Under the pieces are notes generated by a model. It did no database searches. It saw nothing but the letters and a program-made list of their open reading frames with translations, and had not been told where the DNA came from. A stretch of 64,000 nt of DNA, from NCBI RefSeq assembly GCF_007845645.1, contig NZ_VCQV01000019.1:37005-101004 (forward strand). Direction: 5' to 3'. A program made the translations under genes and the position numbers. Shown one piece after another: positions 37,108-46,507 of the stretch (its first letter is position 1; the number at the start of each line of letters is the position of its first letter). Origin of the DNA: Leekyejoonella antrihumi. GTDB lineage: Bacteria > Actinomycetota > Actinomycetes > Actinomycetales > Dermatophilaceae.

Positions 37108-37407
37108 TCAGGTGGTCGTCCGGTCGAAGCCGAGGCGTCGGGCGGTGCGCTGGCGCATCCGGCCGGCGCGCAGCCGCTGCAGCCGCTTGACCAGCATCGG
37201 GTCGTGCTGGAGGGAGGCCGGGTTGTCCAGCAGGGCGTTCAGCACCTGGTAGTACCGGGTGGAGCTCATGTCGAATGTCTCCTTGATGGCCGCCTCCTTG
37301 GCCCCCTGGAGCTTCCACCAGTTGCGTTCGAACGACAGGATCGACCGGTCCCGCTCGCTCAACGGATTGCCGCTGGGCGCCTCGCTGTGCTGGTGCTGAG
37401 CGCTCAT
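37108..37407 (-). CDS. DUF3263 domain protein
   Basis: 99 residues. LSERDRSILSFERNWWKLQGAKEAAIKETF followed by DMSSTRYYQVLNALLDNPASL is the DUF3263 core, found almost only in actinobacteria. It resembles a small helix-turn-helix; function unknown. The start is ATG 37407. The upstream 144 bp to the decarboxylase stop shows no further gene. Confidence 0.88.
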   Translation of the reverse strand: MSAQHQHSEAPSGNPLSERDRSILSFERNWWKLQGAKEAAIKETFDMSSTRYYQVLNALLDNPASLQHDPMLVKRLQRLRAGRMRQRTARRLGFDRTTT

Positions 37408-37551
37408 CCGCACACCTTTCTCGTTCGACGGCGGCCGCGAAGCCCTGTCCGAGATCGATGATAGAGGGTGAATCACATCGGTGTCATTCCCATGGCGGGC
37501 CACCGGAGGTGCATGTGATAGATGTGACTGATGTGTCAAATGAGGTTCAAC

Positions 37552-38895
37552 TCACGCCATCGAGTCGAGAATCACCACGATGTCGTCGGTCGTCGTGCGC
37601 GGATTGACGATGGCAAATCGCGCCAGGGTCTCACCGGCATGCGAGGTCGGCACCACAAAACCCTCCTGCCGCTCCAGCAACCTGTCCGACCACTGCTGGT
37701 AGTCCCGCGGGCCCCACCCGAGCCGCCGGAAGACCACCACCGTCAGGTCGGAGTGATGCACCACCTCGAGGTAGTCCCGCCGCGACACCTCGTCCTCCGC
37801 GAAGCGCGCCACCCGAAGGGTCCCCTCGATCGCCTCGGTGTAGGCGTCGGTGCCGTTGGCCACGAGCGAGAACCAGAACGGCAGCCCACGCGCCCGTCGC
37901 GTCAGGCCGATGGAGTAGTCGGTGGGGTTCCAGTCCGGCTTCTCGGTCAGCACGTCCAGGTATGACGCGTGCTGGGTGTGCGCGGCGCGCGCCAGCGGCG
38001 GGTCCCGGTAGAGCAGCGCGCAGCAGTCGAACGGTGCGAACAGCCACTTGTGCGGGTCGACGATGAACGAGTCGGCGCGTTCGACACCGGCATAGTTGGC
38101 ACGGATCGACGGGGCGGCCAGCCCCGCGCCGCCATACGCACCATCGACGTGGAACCAGATGCCGAACTCCTCGCAGACCGCGGCCACTGACTCCAGGTCG
38201 TCGATGACCCCGAGGTTGGTGGTGCCGGCCGTCGCCACGACCGCGAAGAATGACTCCGGCCCCTCGTCGAGCAGGACCTGACGCAGCGCTGCACCGGTCA
38301 GCCGCAGGTCATCGCCCACCGGCACGCCGACCAGTTCGGTGTCCATGACCTGGCAGGCCGACGCAATGGACGAGTGCGACCCGGGCGTCGACGCCACTCG
38401 GAAGGGCCGCGCGCCGGTGCGAGCGCGCACCGTCTCCCGCGCCGTGACCAGCGCCGACAGGTTGCCGATCGTGCCGCCCTGCACAAAGCCACCGCCGGCG
38501 CTCTCGGGCAGCCCCGCGAGGTTCGCGATCCACCGCAGCGCCTGGTTCTCGGCATACACCGCACCGGCTCCCTCGAGCCAGGACCCGCCGTAGATCGAGG
38601 AGGCGCCGACCACCAGGTCGAACATCGCCGCCTCGCGGGTGGGCGCGCACGGGATGAACGACAGGTAGCGCGGGTGGTCGGTCGACAGGCAGGCGAGCGC
38701 GAGCTCATCCTCGAAGAGCTCCAGCGCGGACTGGCCGCCGATACCCTTCGCCGAGATCGCTCCGCCGGCGACGGCGTCCAGCTCGGCCGGCGTGCGGGGA
38801 GAGTCGAGCGGCACCGGATCCAGCGCCAGCCGCTCGGCGGCATATCGCAGGATCGACTCACCGAGTCGCTTGGTCTCGTCATTGAAGCCGTGCAC
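37552..38895 (-). CDS. Pyridoxal-dependent (group II) amino acid decarboxylase
   Basis: 447 residues of the aromatic/diaminobutyrate decarboxylase family. Seen: GGTIGNLSALVTARE, HVDGAYGGAGL and the PLP-Lys motif FIVDPHKWLFAPFDCCALL. The product would be an amine from an aromatic or acidic L-amino acid; the substrate cannot be read from motifs. GTG 38895 is chosen since the family begins near HGFNDETKRLGESIL. Longer frames cross into the divergent ung gene, 56 bp away. Confidence 0.87.
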   Translation of the reverse strand: MHGFNDETKRLGESILRYAAERLALDPVPLDSPRTPAELDAVAGGAISAKGIGGQSALELFEDELALACLSTDHPRYLSFIPCAPTREAAMFDLVVGASSIYGGSWLEGAGAVYAENQALRWIANLAGLPESAGGGFVQGGTIGNLSALVTARETVRARTGARPFRVASTPGSHSSIASACQVMDTELVGVPVGDDLRLTGAALRQVLLDEGPESFFAVVATAGTTNLGVIDDLESVAAVCEEFGIWFHVDGAYGGAGLAAPSIRANYAGVERADSFIVDPHKWLFAPFDCCALLYRDPPLARAAHTQHASYLDVLTEKPDWNPTDYSIGLTRRARGLPFWFSLVANGTDAYTEAIEGTLRVARFAEDEVSRRDYLEVVHHSDLTVVVFRRLGWGPRDYQQWSDRLLERQEGFVVPTSHAGETLARFAIVNPRTTTDDIVVILDSMA

Positions 38896-38951
38896 CCGCC
38901 CGAGTCTAGGTCCAGTGACCGGCTGCGCACGCATCTGGATAGGTTGGAGGT

Positions 38952-39629
38952 ATGCAGGCTCGCCCCCTCCCGGAGCTGGTGCACCCCAGCTGGGCGCCGG
39001 CGCTCGAACCAGTGGCCGACAAGATCGCCGCCTGCGGTGAGTTCCTGCGGGCCGAGGTCGCCGCGGGCCGCGGGTATCTGCCGGCCGGTGAGCGCATACT
39101 GCGCGCCTTCCAGCAGCCCCTCGACGAGGTGCGGGTGCTGATCGTCGGTCAGGACCCCTACCCGACACCCGGTCACGCCGTAGGCCTGTCGTTCGCCGTC
39201 GACGCCGGCGTCCGGCCGGTGCCGCGCAGCCTGCAGAACATCTACGCCGAGATGATCGACGACCTGGGTGTGCCCCGGCCGACCACCGGCGACCTGTCCC
39301 CCTGGGCGGGGCGAGGTGTGCTGCTGCTCAACCGGGTGCTCACGGTGCGCCCTGGCGCACCGGCCAGCCACCGCGGGCAGGGCTGGGAGCACGTGACCGC
39401 CGCCGCGATCTCGGCGCTCGTCGCACGCGGCGGCCCGCTCGTCGCGATCCTCTGGGGCCGGGACGCCCGCAGCCTCGGCTCACACCTCGGCGCCGTGCCT
39501 CGCATCGAAAGTGCCCACCCCTCACCGCTGTCGGCCCGCGGTGGCTTCTTTGGTTCTCGTCCGTTCAGTCGCGCGAACCAGCTGCTGGAGCAGCAGGGCG
39601 CCGCACCGATCAGCTGGGCCCTGCCGTGA
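38952..39629 (+). CDS. ung: Uracil-DNA glycosylase (family 1)
   Basis: Removes uracil from DNA to start base-excision repair. It has 225 residues. The catalytic water-activating motif [16 protein letters not shown] and the minor-groove loop [18 protein letters not shown] are complete. It is divergent from the decarboxylase, with a short spacer and no notable operator. Confidence 0.96.
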   Translation: MQARPLPELVHPSWAPALEPVADKIAACGEFLRAEVAAGRGYLPAGERILRAFQQPLDEVRVLIVGQDPYPTPGHAVGLSFAVDAGVRPVPRSLQNIYAEMIDDLGVPRPTTGDLSPWAGRGVLLLNRVLTVRPGAPASHRGQGWEHVTAAAISALVARGGPLVAILWGRDARSLGSHLGAVPRIESAHPSPLSARGGFFGSRPFSRANQLLEQQGAAPISWALP

Positions 39630-39669
39630 ACCCTCCACCGATCCGCCCACCTCAGCCGAAGGAGCTCGA

Positions 39670-40452
39670 ATGACGACCTGGGAGCGTTACGTCGCCATCG
39701 GCGACTCGTTCACCGAGGGGATGTCCGACCCCGACCCGACCCGGGCCGATGCCTACCTCGGCTGGGCCGACCGGCTGGCCGCGCACCTCGCGGCGGAGAA
39801 CGCCACCCAGGGCAGGCCGTTCGGCTATGCCAACCTGGCGGTCCGTGGGCGCCTGATCGCCGACGTCGTCGGCCCGCAACTGGACGCCGCGCTCGAGCTG
39901 GCGCCCGACCTGGTCAGCATGGTGGGCGGCGGCAACGACAGCCTGCGCCCGAAGGCCGACCTCGACGCGATCGCCGACCAGCTCGAGGCGGCGGTCGTCA
40001 CCCTGCGCGCCGCCCGTATCGACGTGCTGCTCGCGACCAGCGCCGACCCCGGGTTCGCTCCCGTGATGAAGGCCGTGCGCCCCCGGGCCGCCGTCTACGC
40101 CGCGAACGTCTTCGGCATCGCGCAGCGTCACGGATGCTATGTCCTGGATCAGTGGAGTCTGCGGTCGCTGCGGGACGCGCGCATGTGGGCCCCCGATCGG
40201 CTGCACCTGACGACCGAGGGACACCAGCGGGTGGCCGCCCAGGCCGCCTGGGCGCTCGGCGAGCGAGACGGTGAGCGCGACTGGGCGATACCGCTGCCGC
40301 CGGCGCTCCCGCTGCGCCGCCGTGAGGCGCTCGCCGGTCACGCCGTGTGGGCCAAGGAGTACCTCGCACCCTGGGTGCAACGGCGCATGCAGCACCGCAG
40401 CTCGGGCGACGACCACTTCGCCAAGCGCCCGCACCTCGACCAGGTCGAGTAG
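39670..40452 (+). CDS. SGNH/GDSL hydrolase
   Basis: 260 residues with the SGNH blocks: GDSFTEGMSD (Ser), AVRGRLIADVV (Gly), GGGNDSLRP (Asn) and DRLHLTTEGHQ (Asp and His). No signal peptide, so probably a cytoplasmic esterase or deacetylase. ATG 39670 follows GAAGGAG. Forty bases separate it from ung, on the same strand. Confidence 0.9.
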   Translation: MTTWERYVAIGDSFTEGMSDPDPTRADAYLGWADRLAAHLAAENATQGRPFGYANLAVRGRLIADVVGPQLDAALELAPDLVSMVGGGNDSLRPKADLDAIADQLEAAVVTLRAARIDVLLATSADPGFAPVMKAVRPRAAVYAANVFGIAQRHGCYVLDQWSLRSLRDARMWAPDRLHLTTEGHQRVAAQAAWALGERDGERDWAIPLPPALPLRRREALAGHAVWAKEYLAPWVQRRMQHRSSGDDHFAKRPHLDQVE

Positions 40453-40501
40453 TCCGCGAGCGGCATACTGGCTGGTGACGATCCCGACATCCGGAGGTCC
40501 C

Positions 40502-41782
40502 ATGAGCAACGTCCTGCAGTCCGAGACGATCTACACGTATGCCGCGCCACGGCTGAAGATCGGGCCGGGCGCCTCTGCGGAGGTCGGCGCCGACCTGGCC
40601 GCCATGGGGGCACACCGCATCCTGGTCGTCACCGACCCGGGCGTTGCCCGCAGCGGTGGTCCGCAGCGGGTCGCCGACCAGCTCACCCAGCACGGCCTGG
40701 AGGCAGCCGTCTACGACCGGGCGCACGTCGAACCCACCGACGACAGTCTGGCCGCCGCCGTCGCCTGGGCCAGAGAGCACGGTCCGTGGGATGGATTCGT
40801 CGCTGTCGGAGGCGGTTCCAGCATCGACACCGCCAAGGCGATCAATCTGCTGACGACCAACAGCGGTGAGCTCATGGACTACGTCAATGCGCCGGTGGGC
40901 GGTCAGGCCCCGGCCCAGCCGCTCAAGCCGCTCGTGGCCGTGCCGACAACCACCGGCACCGGCTCGGAGAGCACCACCATCTGTGTGCTGGATGTGTTGT
41001 CGCAGCAAGTGAAGACCGGGATCAGTCACGCCGCGCTGCGACCCACACTCGCGGTCGTCGACCCGGATCTGACGATCTCGCAACCGGCCGGTGTGACCGC
41101 GTGCTCCGGCATGGACATCCTGTGCCACGCGCTGGAGAGCTACACGGCACGGCCCTACACGGCGTACCCGAAGAAGGCACCGCATGAGCGGGTCCCGTAC
41201 TGCGGCGCCAACCCCATTGCGGACATGTGGGCAGAGAAGGCGCTGACGCTGCTGGCCGGGTCGTTCCGCTCCGCCGTTCGTGACGGACGCGATGCGGCGG
41301 CACGGTATGAGATGGCGCTGGCCGCGACGTTCGCCGGTTTCGGTTTCGGCAACGCAGGGGTGCACATCCCGCACGCGAACGCCTATCCGATCGCCGGTCG
41401 GGTCAAGTCGTTTCACCCGGTCGGCTACCCACAGGACGAGCCGATGATCCCGCACGGCATGTCGGTGTCCCTCACTGCACCCGCGGCCTTCCGGTTCACC
41501 TTCGACGCGTCCCCCGACCGTCACCTGCGGGCGGCCGAGCTGCTGGCCCCGGACGCGCCCAAGACCCCCGACGCCCGCGACCAGCTGCCCAGCGTGCTGA
41601 TCGCCCTGATGCGCGACATCGGGATCCCGAACGGCATCGGCGCCGTCGGCTACACCGACGCCGACATCCCCGACCTGGTCGACGGGTCCTTGAAGCAGCA
41701 GCGCCTGCTCACCACCGCGCCCCGCGACGTGTCGGCGGACGACCTCACCGCAATATTTCAGGCGTCTGGGGCACTCTGGTGA
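40502..41782 (+). CDS. Hydroxyacid-oxoacid transhydrogenase (iron-type alcohol dehydrogenase)
   Basis: 426 residues. AVGGGSSIDTAKAINLL (nucleotide fold), PTTTGTGSEST and the iron ligand region DILCHALESYTARPY...GNAGVHIPHANAYPI match HOT/ADHFE1, which interconverts 4-hydroxybutyrate and 2-oxoglutarate with succinic semialdehyde and 2-hydroxyglutarate. CGGAGGT precedes the ATG. Its stop overlaps the DCC protein start. Other group III alcohol dehydrogenases remain possible. Confidence 0.86.
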   Translation: MSNVLQSETIYTYAAPRLKIGPGASAEVGADLAAMGAHRILVVTDPGVARSGGPQRVADQLTQHGLEAAVYDRAHVEPTDDSLAAAVAWAREHGPWDGFVAVGGGSSIDTAKAINLLTTNSGELMDYVNAPVGGQAPAQPLKPLVAVPTTTGTGSESTTICVLDVLSQQVKTGISHAALRPTLAVVDPDLTISQPAGVTACSGMDILCHALESYTARPYTAYPKKAPHERVPYCGANPIADMWAEKALTLLAGSFRSAVRDGRDAAARYEMALAATFAGFGFGNAGVHIPHANAYPIAGRVKSFHPVGYPQDEPMIPHGMSVSLTAPAAFRFTFDASPDRHLRAAELLAPDAPKTPDARDQLPSVLIALMRDIGIPNGIGAVGYTDADIPDLVDGSLKQQRLLTTAPRDVSADDLTAIFQASGALW

Positions 41783-42159
41783 CGACGCCGGTGCTGATCT
41801 TCGACGGCGACTGCGGGTTCTGCACGACCGCCGCGGCCTTCGCGCGTCGCCATGTCTCTCGATCCGCGCAGTATGCCGTGGCTCCCTGGCAGGAGCTCGA
41901 CCTCACCGCATACGGGCTCACCGACAAGGAGTGCACCGCCGCCGCCCAGTTCATCGACGCGCGGGGGCGAGCACACGCCGGCCACCTCGCGATCGCGGCG
42001 GCGCTGCGGCGTGGCGCTGCGCCGTGGCCGCCGCTCGGGGCGCTGCTCGCAGCACCCGGTGTCCGGCAGCCGTCGAAATGGATCTATGCGTGGGTCGCCG
42101 CGCACCGCTATGCCATGCCGGGCGGCACACCGGCCTGCGCGATGCCCACCGCCCGGTAA
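41779..42159 (+). CDS. DCC-family thiol-disulfide protein (DUF393)
   Basis: 126 residues with the defining N-terminal FDGDCGFCTTAA (DxxCxxC) motif of the thioredoxin-like DCC family and a C-terminal hydrophobic-aromatic stretch (WIYAWVAAHRY). It starts at GTG 41779 inside the end of the previous gene (GTGA overlap). Biochemical role unknown. Confidence 0.85.
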   Translation: MTTPVLIFDGDCGFCTTAAAFARRHVSRSAQYAVAPWQELDLTAYGLTDKECTAAAQFIDARGRAHAGHLAIAAALRRGAAPWPPLGALLAAPGVRQPSKWIYAWVAAHRYAMPGGTPACAMPTAR

Positions 42160-42226
42160 GTCCAGCCCAAAGACCCCGCCACTCGGCAGCACGGTGAGAG
42201 CCCAGAGCACAGCCCTGCGTGCGCTA

Positions 42227-43282
42227 CTACGCGGCAGCCATCTCCGCACGGATCGCGGCCGCGAACGCGTCGATGTCGGACTCCGTGGTGTCGAAGGAGC
42301 ACATCCACCGCACCTCACCGGTGACCTCGTCCCAGAAGTAGAACCGGAACGTCTCCATCAGCCGCAACGACACCGCCTTCGGCAGCAGGGCGAACACCGC
42401 ATTGGCCTGCACGGGCCGCGGGAGCGTGATGCCCGGAATGTCGCGCACCGCCTCCGCGAGACGGGTCGCCATCGCGTTGGAGTGCTTGGCATTCCGCAGG
42501 TAGAGCTCGTCGGTCAGCAGCGCCTCCAGCTGCGCCGAGATGAACCGCATCTTCGACGCCAGCTGCATCGACTGCTTGCGCAGATACTTCAGGCCGACCG
42601 CCGCGTCCGGGTTGAGCACGACGACCGCTTCACCGAGCAGGATGCCGTTCTTCGTGCCCCCGAAGGACAGGATGTCGACGCCCGCGTCAGTGGTCATCTC
42701 TTTGAACGAGATCCCCAGTGTCGCAGCGGCATTCGACAATCTCGACCCGTCGACGTGCAGCACCATGCCCTTCGCGTGCACGTGCTCGGCGAGCGCCCGG
42801 ATCTCGTCCACGGTGTATGCCGTGCCGAGCTCGGTCGTCTGCGTGATCGACAGGACCTTGGGCTGGGCGCGGTGCTCATCGCCATACCCCCACGCCTGCC
42901 GGTCGACCAGTTCCGGTGTGAGCTTGCCGTCTTCGGTCGGCACGGTGAGCAGCTTCAGGCCGCCCATCCGCTCGGGTGCACCGCACTCGTCGACGTTGAT
43001 ATGCGCGCTTGCGGCGCACACCACGGCTTCCCACTTCTGGGTCACTGCCTGCAGCGAGATGATGTTCGCACCGGTCCCGTTGAGCACCGGATAGGCCTCC
43101 GCGCTCGGCCCGAAGTGCCGCCGGAAGACCTCCTGCAGGTGCCCGGTGTAGACATCGTCGCCGTAGGCGGTCTGGTGACCACCGTTGGCGCGCACGATGG
43201 CCGCGAGCACCTCGGGATGAATGCCGGAGTAGTTGTCACTGGCGAAGCCGCGCTCGGCTGGGTCGTGCAGAGGTTTGCTCAC
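42227..43282 (-). CDS. ltaE: Low-specificity L-threonine aldolase
   Basis: PLP enzyme cleaving L-threonine or allo-threonine to glycine and acetaldehyde. It has 351 residues. Seen: FASDNYSGIHPEVLAAI, HINVDECGAPE, VLHVDGSRLSNAA and FGGTKNGILLGEA with the PLP Lys. Convergent with the DCC gene. Beta-eliminating lyases share the fold but lack this set of motifs. Confidence 0.92.
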   Translation of the reverse strand: MSKPLHDPAERGFASDNYSGIHPEVLAAIVRANGGHQTAYGDDVYTGHLQEVFRRHFGPSAEAYPVLNGTGANIISLQAVTQKWEAVVCAASAHINVDECGAPERMGGLKLLTVPTEDGKLTPELVDRQAWGYGDEHRAQPKVLSITQTTELGTAYTVDEIRALAEHVHAKGMVLHVDGSRLSNAAATLGISFKEMTTDAGVDILSFGGTKNGILLGEAVVVLNPDAAVGLKYLRKQSMQLASKMRFISAQLEALLTDELYLRNAKHSNAMATRLAEAVRDIPGITLPRPVQANAVFALLPKAVSLRLMETFRFYFWDEVTGEVRWMCSFDTTESDIDAFAAAIRAEMAAA

Positions 43283-43308
43283 TGATCCACCTTACTGAGA
43301 GCCGAGAT

Positions 43309-44028
43309 CTACCGAACAGTGCCGTTGAGCTCGTCGGCCGGTCGGTCCCAGAGGGCGACCAGTTGGTCGGCGAGGTCGTCGACAGCAACGAAGTTCTTGA
43401 AGGGCGCGTCGGGCTTGGCGTCGCGCATCTGCGGGGTCAGCAGCGCCATCACCCGGATGACGACGGCGGCCGCGTCACTGCCGGAGAACGAGTCGGCGAC
43501 GGCCAGGGTCCAGGCCTCGGCGCCCGCCTTGGCCGAGACGTAGGCCGCGTTCTTGGCCCGCGGCTTGCGAAGCCCGGTGGTCGACACGATGGCCAGGCGC
43601 CCACGGGGGCTGGCCTTGATCGGGTCGTGCAGCGCACGCGTGGCGTGCTGCAACGTGCGAATGATGCTCGCGTGCAGGAAGTCCCAGTCCGCGAGGTCCG
43701 ACTCGACGATACCCTTGCCGCCGCGCCAGCCGCCGACCAGGTGCAACAGCCCGTCGATGCGCCCGTAGGTCTCCAACAGCTCGTGCCCCCAGGCCAGGGT
43801 GCTCGGCTCGTCCAGCAGGTCGACCACGCTCGCGACGGCGGTGCCGGGCCCGCCGGATGCGGACTGCACCACGGCGTCGAGGCGCTCCCGGCTACGACCG
43901 GCGGCGACCACCGTCGCGCCGGCGGTCACCAGGTGGCGCACGGCGGGCGCGCCTCCGTCGCCGGCCGCGCCGGTCACCACAACCACCAGTCCACTCAGGT
44001 CGACAGGGTCAGCTTGATCCGTACTCAT
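43309..44028 (-). CDS. SDR-family oxidoreductase, atypical
   Basis: 239 residues. The dinucleotide loop reads VVVTGAAGDGGAPAV, so the classical TGxxxGxG is altered. YVSAKAG keeps the YxxxK pair, and STTGL the Ser. It runs codirectional with, and downstream of, the DUF6421 gene, separated by a large palindrome. Substrate unknown; activity could be modified given the loop change. Confidence 0.82.
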   Translation of the reverse strand: MSTDQADPVDLSGLVVVVTGAAGDGGAPAVRHLVTAGATVVAAGRSRERLDAVVQSASGGPGTAVASVVDLLDEPSTLAWGHELLETYGRIDGLLHLVGGWRGGKGIVESDLADWDFLHASIIRTLQHATRALHDPIKASPRGRLAIVSTTGLRKPRAKNAAYVSAKAGAEAWTLAVADSFSGSDAAAVVIRVMALLTPQMRDAKPDAPFKNFVAVDDLADQLVALWDRPADELNGTVR

Positions 44029-44064
44029 TCAGTCCTCCAGATCTCCCGCCCGCACCCCGCCCCA

Positions 44065-44125
44065 GTTGTGCACTTTCGCTCCAAGGCGCAGCTGTAGGTG
44101 CGCCTTTGGAGCGAAAGTGCACAAC
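44065..44125. terminator. 61-bp palindrome between DUF6421 and SDR genes
   Basis: GTTGTGCACTTTCGCTCC... (44065-44089) and its complement ...GGAGCGAAAGTGCACAAC (44100-44125) pair over about 25 bp with one extra T and a 10-nt loop. It lies after the DUF6421 stop. A one-armed relative (TTGAGCCAAAGTGCACAC) follows the MFS stop near 17708-17725. Confidence 0.65.
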
Positions 44126-44173
44126 CGAAGGGGCTTGTATGAGCAGATTCGGTCACTCCCGCAAGTCTCCCAC

Positions 44174-46321
44174 CTAGGCGGCGTCCTGCTCTTCGGCGGT
44201 GACCGCGGTGATGCCGCTGGTGGACGCGACGACGTGGGCCAGCTTCTTGCGCAGCGCCTCATAGAAGACGTTCAGCGGGAACTCGTCGGCCATGACGAGG
44301 TCGTTCAGCGGCTTGGTCGGACCGTCCAGCGGCAGAGCGGCAGCACCCTTGGCCCAGGTCGATGCCGGGTTCGGCGCGACATACGTGGCGACGAACTCGT
44401 GCGAAGCCAGCCAGTGGCCGACGCGGGACCGGTCGATGCCGCTGCGGTAGAGGTGCTCCACCTCGTCGCACAGCTGCACGACGACCTCGGGCACCCGGCG
44501 CCAGTCGAAGGACAGCTTGTTGTCGGTCCAGCGCAGCGCGTCGTGCTTGTGCAGGTAGCCGAACATCAGCTGGCCGCCGAGACCGTCGTAGTTGCGCGAG
44601 CGCTCACCGGTAATCGGGAAGCGGAAGAGCCGGTCGAAGAGGATCGCCAGCTGCACCGAGCGGGCATACGGCTGACCGTCGGCCTCCAGCTGCACGGCCT
44701 GCCGGAAGGTGTTCAGGTCGCAGCGCAGCTCCTCGAGCGCATACATCCAGTACGGCATCCGCTGCTTGATCATGAACGGGTCGAACGGCAGGTCGCCGTG
44801 GCTGTGCGTGCGGTCGTGGATGAGGTCCCACATCGAGAAGGTGCTCTGAGCGAGCTCCTGCGAGGCCACGAGGCGCTCGGCGTCCGGCGGCAGCTGCAGG
44901 GACAGCAGCGTGGCGGCCTCCTTGACGACGCGACGGAAGCGTGCGCCCTCGCGGTCGCAGAAGATCGCACCCCAGTGGAATTTCGGCACCTCGCGCATCG
45001 CCACGGTCTCGGGGAAAAGCACCGCGGAGTTGGTGTCGTAGCCGGGGGTGAAGTCGATGAAGTTGACCGGCAGGAACATCGGGTTGTCGTAGGTGCTCTC
45101 CACCTGGGCGAGCCAGTCCGGCCAGGTGACGGTGATGAGCAATGCCTCGAAGACGCGGTTCGGGTTGCCGTTCTGGGTGTACATCGGGAACACCACGAGG
45201 TGCTCGATGCCGTCGGTGCGCGACAGGTCCGGCCGGAACTCCACCAGCGAGTCCAGGAAGTCGGGCTTGGTGTATGCCGTGCCGACCCACTTCTGCAGGT
45301 CCGCCACCAGTGCGGTCAGATAGGCCTCGTCGTGCGGGAATCGCGGTGCCAGCGCGTTAATCTGGGTGATCATCGTCTCGATCAGCTCACCGGCGCGCGC
45401 GTGGTCGCGCCGTTCTGAGCCGGTCGAAGGGTGGTCCGCCGAAGGGACGGAACCGTCCTTGCTCTGCATGAGGCGCAGTTCTTCGACTGCTGCCTTCAGA
45501 CGCAGCCACTCGGGTGCGGATGCCGTCTCGCTGCGCTCGAGTGAGGTCGCCGCGTGCCGCGCACCCGAGGATGCCCAGGTGACGATGTTGGTCCAGAACC
45601 GTGCGTGGTCCAGCTCCTCGATGGAGTCGTCGCCGACCAGGTCGGAGTCGGCCAGCACCACGACCCGCCCGGCGCCGAAGGGAAGCGCGACCGCGAGCGG
45701 CTCTCGCGCGGGAGCGGCCGTGCCGCTGGTGCGCGCGAGGACAACCGGGTCCTTGGCGTCCGTGATGTCGATGACCCCGGCACGGTAGAAGCACAGCTCG
45801 TCGACTCCAGCGAGCAGCCCCTGCCCCAGGCCGCCACCCATCTCGGCCAGCACCCAGCTCGCGTTGCCGTGGTGGCGACGACCACCCTGCGCGGTCTCCT
45901 GCACCATCGTGCTGGTGATGCGGACGCCGAAGCGCGCCAGCAGCTCGCCCAGATTGCTGCCGTAGGTGTCCTGGTTGCACTCGGCGAGGACGACCAGGCC
46001 GCCGCCGGCCCGCACATACTCCTCGACGGCGTCGATCTCGGCCCGCTCGAACACCGGTGGCAGCTCACCGACGACCCGCTCCGACCGCCCGTCCGCGGGA
46101 TGGTCGATCACCAGCACATCGGTGTCCTGCAGGGCGGCGGCGCGCAGCCGACCGGCAGTGTGCCCGGTGACCTCGAAACCGCGCGACCGCAGGGCCTGCG
46201 CCGCCAACTCCAGACTGGCATCGGCGGGGTTCGCCGGATTCATCGTCGCCGCGGTCTCCCGGCTCAGCGACCAGGCGCTGCTGTGCGACTGCTCGACCAG
46301 AACTCTTGGAAACACGCTCAT
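44174..46321 (-). CDS. DUF6421 family protein, 715 residues
   Basis: A large cytoplasmic-looking protein. The N-terminal ~230 residues resemble a DUF4350/glutamine-amidotransferase-like fold (DTDVLVIDHPAD, EYVRAGGGLVVLAECNQDTYGSNLGELLARFG). The C-terminal ~350 residues are the DUF6421 region, rich in His/Asp motifs such as DLIHDRTHSHGDLPFDPFMI that could bind metal. The joining segment (residues ~293-307, 45405-45450) contains a GC repeat-like insertion read in frame. No function is assigned. It is divergent from an acyl-CoA dehydrogenase and followed by an SDR. Confidence 0.8.
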   Translation of the reverse strand: MSVFPRVLVEQSHSSAWSLSRETAATMNPANPADASLELAAQALRSRGFEVTGHTAGRLRAAALQDTDVLVIDHPADGRSERVVGELPPVFERAEIDAVEEYVRAGGGLVVLAECNQDTYGSNLGELLARFGVRITSTMVQETAQGGRRHHGNASWVLAEMGGGLGQGLLAGVDELCFYRAGVIDITDAKDPVVLARTSGTAAPAREPLAVALPFGAGRVVVLADSDLVGDDSIEELDHARFWTNIVTWASSGARHAATSLERSETASAPEWLRLKAAVEELRLMQSKDGSVPSADHPSTGSERRDHARAGELIETMITQINALAPRFPHDEAYLTALVADLQKWVGTAYTKPDFLDSLVEFRPDLSRTDGIEHLVVFPMYTQNGNPNRVFEALLITVTWPDWLAQVESTYDNPMFLPVNFIDFTPGYDTNSAVLFPETVAMREVPKFHWGAIFCDREGARFRRVVKEAATLLSLQLPPDAERLVASQELAQSTFSMWDLIHDRTHSHGDLPFDPFMIKQRMPYWMYALEELRCDLNTFRQAVQLEADGQPYARSVQLAILFDRLFRFPITGERSRNYDGLGGQLMFGYLHKHDALRWTDNKLSFDWRRVPEVVVQLCDEVEHLYRSGIDRSRVGHWLASHEFVATYVAPNPASTWAKGAAALPLDGPTKPLNDLVMADEFPLNVFYEALRKKLAHVVASTSGITAVTAEEQDAA

Positions 46322-46507
46322 TGACGACTCCTATCGATGAGGCGGCCGCCGGCGACCCGGAGGTCGAGGGCGGCGGCGACAAATGCGAAACCTTGATTCA
46401 ACTGCAGTTCTTACTGCCGGACATAGCATATGCCGCAAATCTTGCTGTCGCAAAGCGAGAGTAGTCCCTGTTCTGACTTCCTAGGTGTTCCTACTATTGT
46501 CGAGGTC

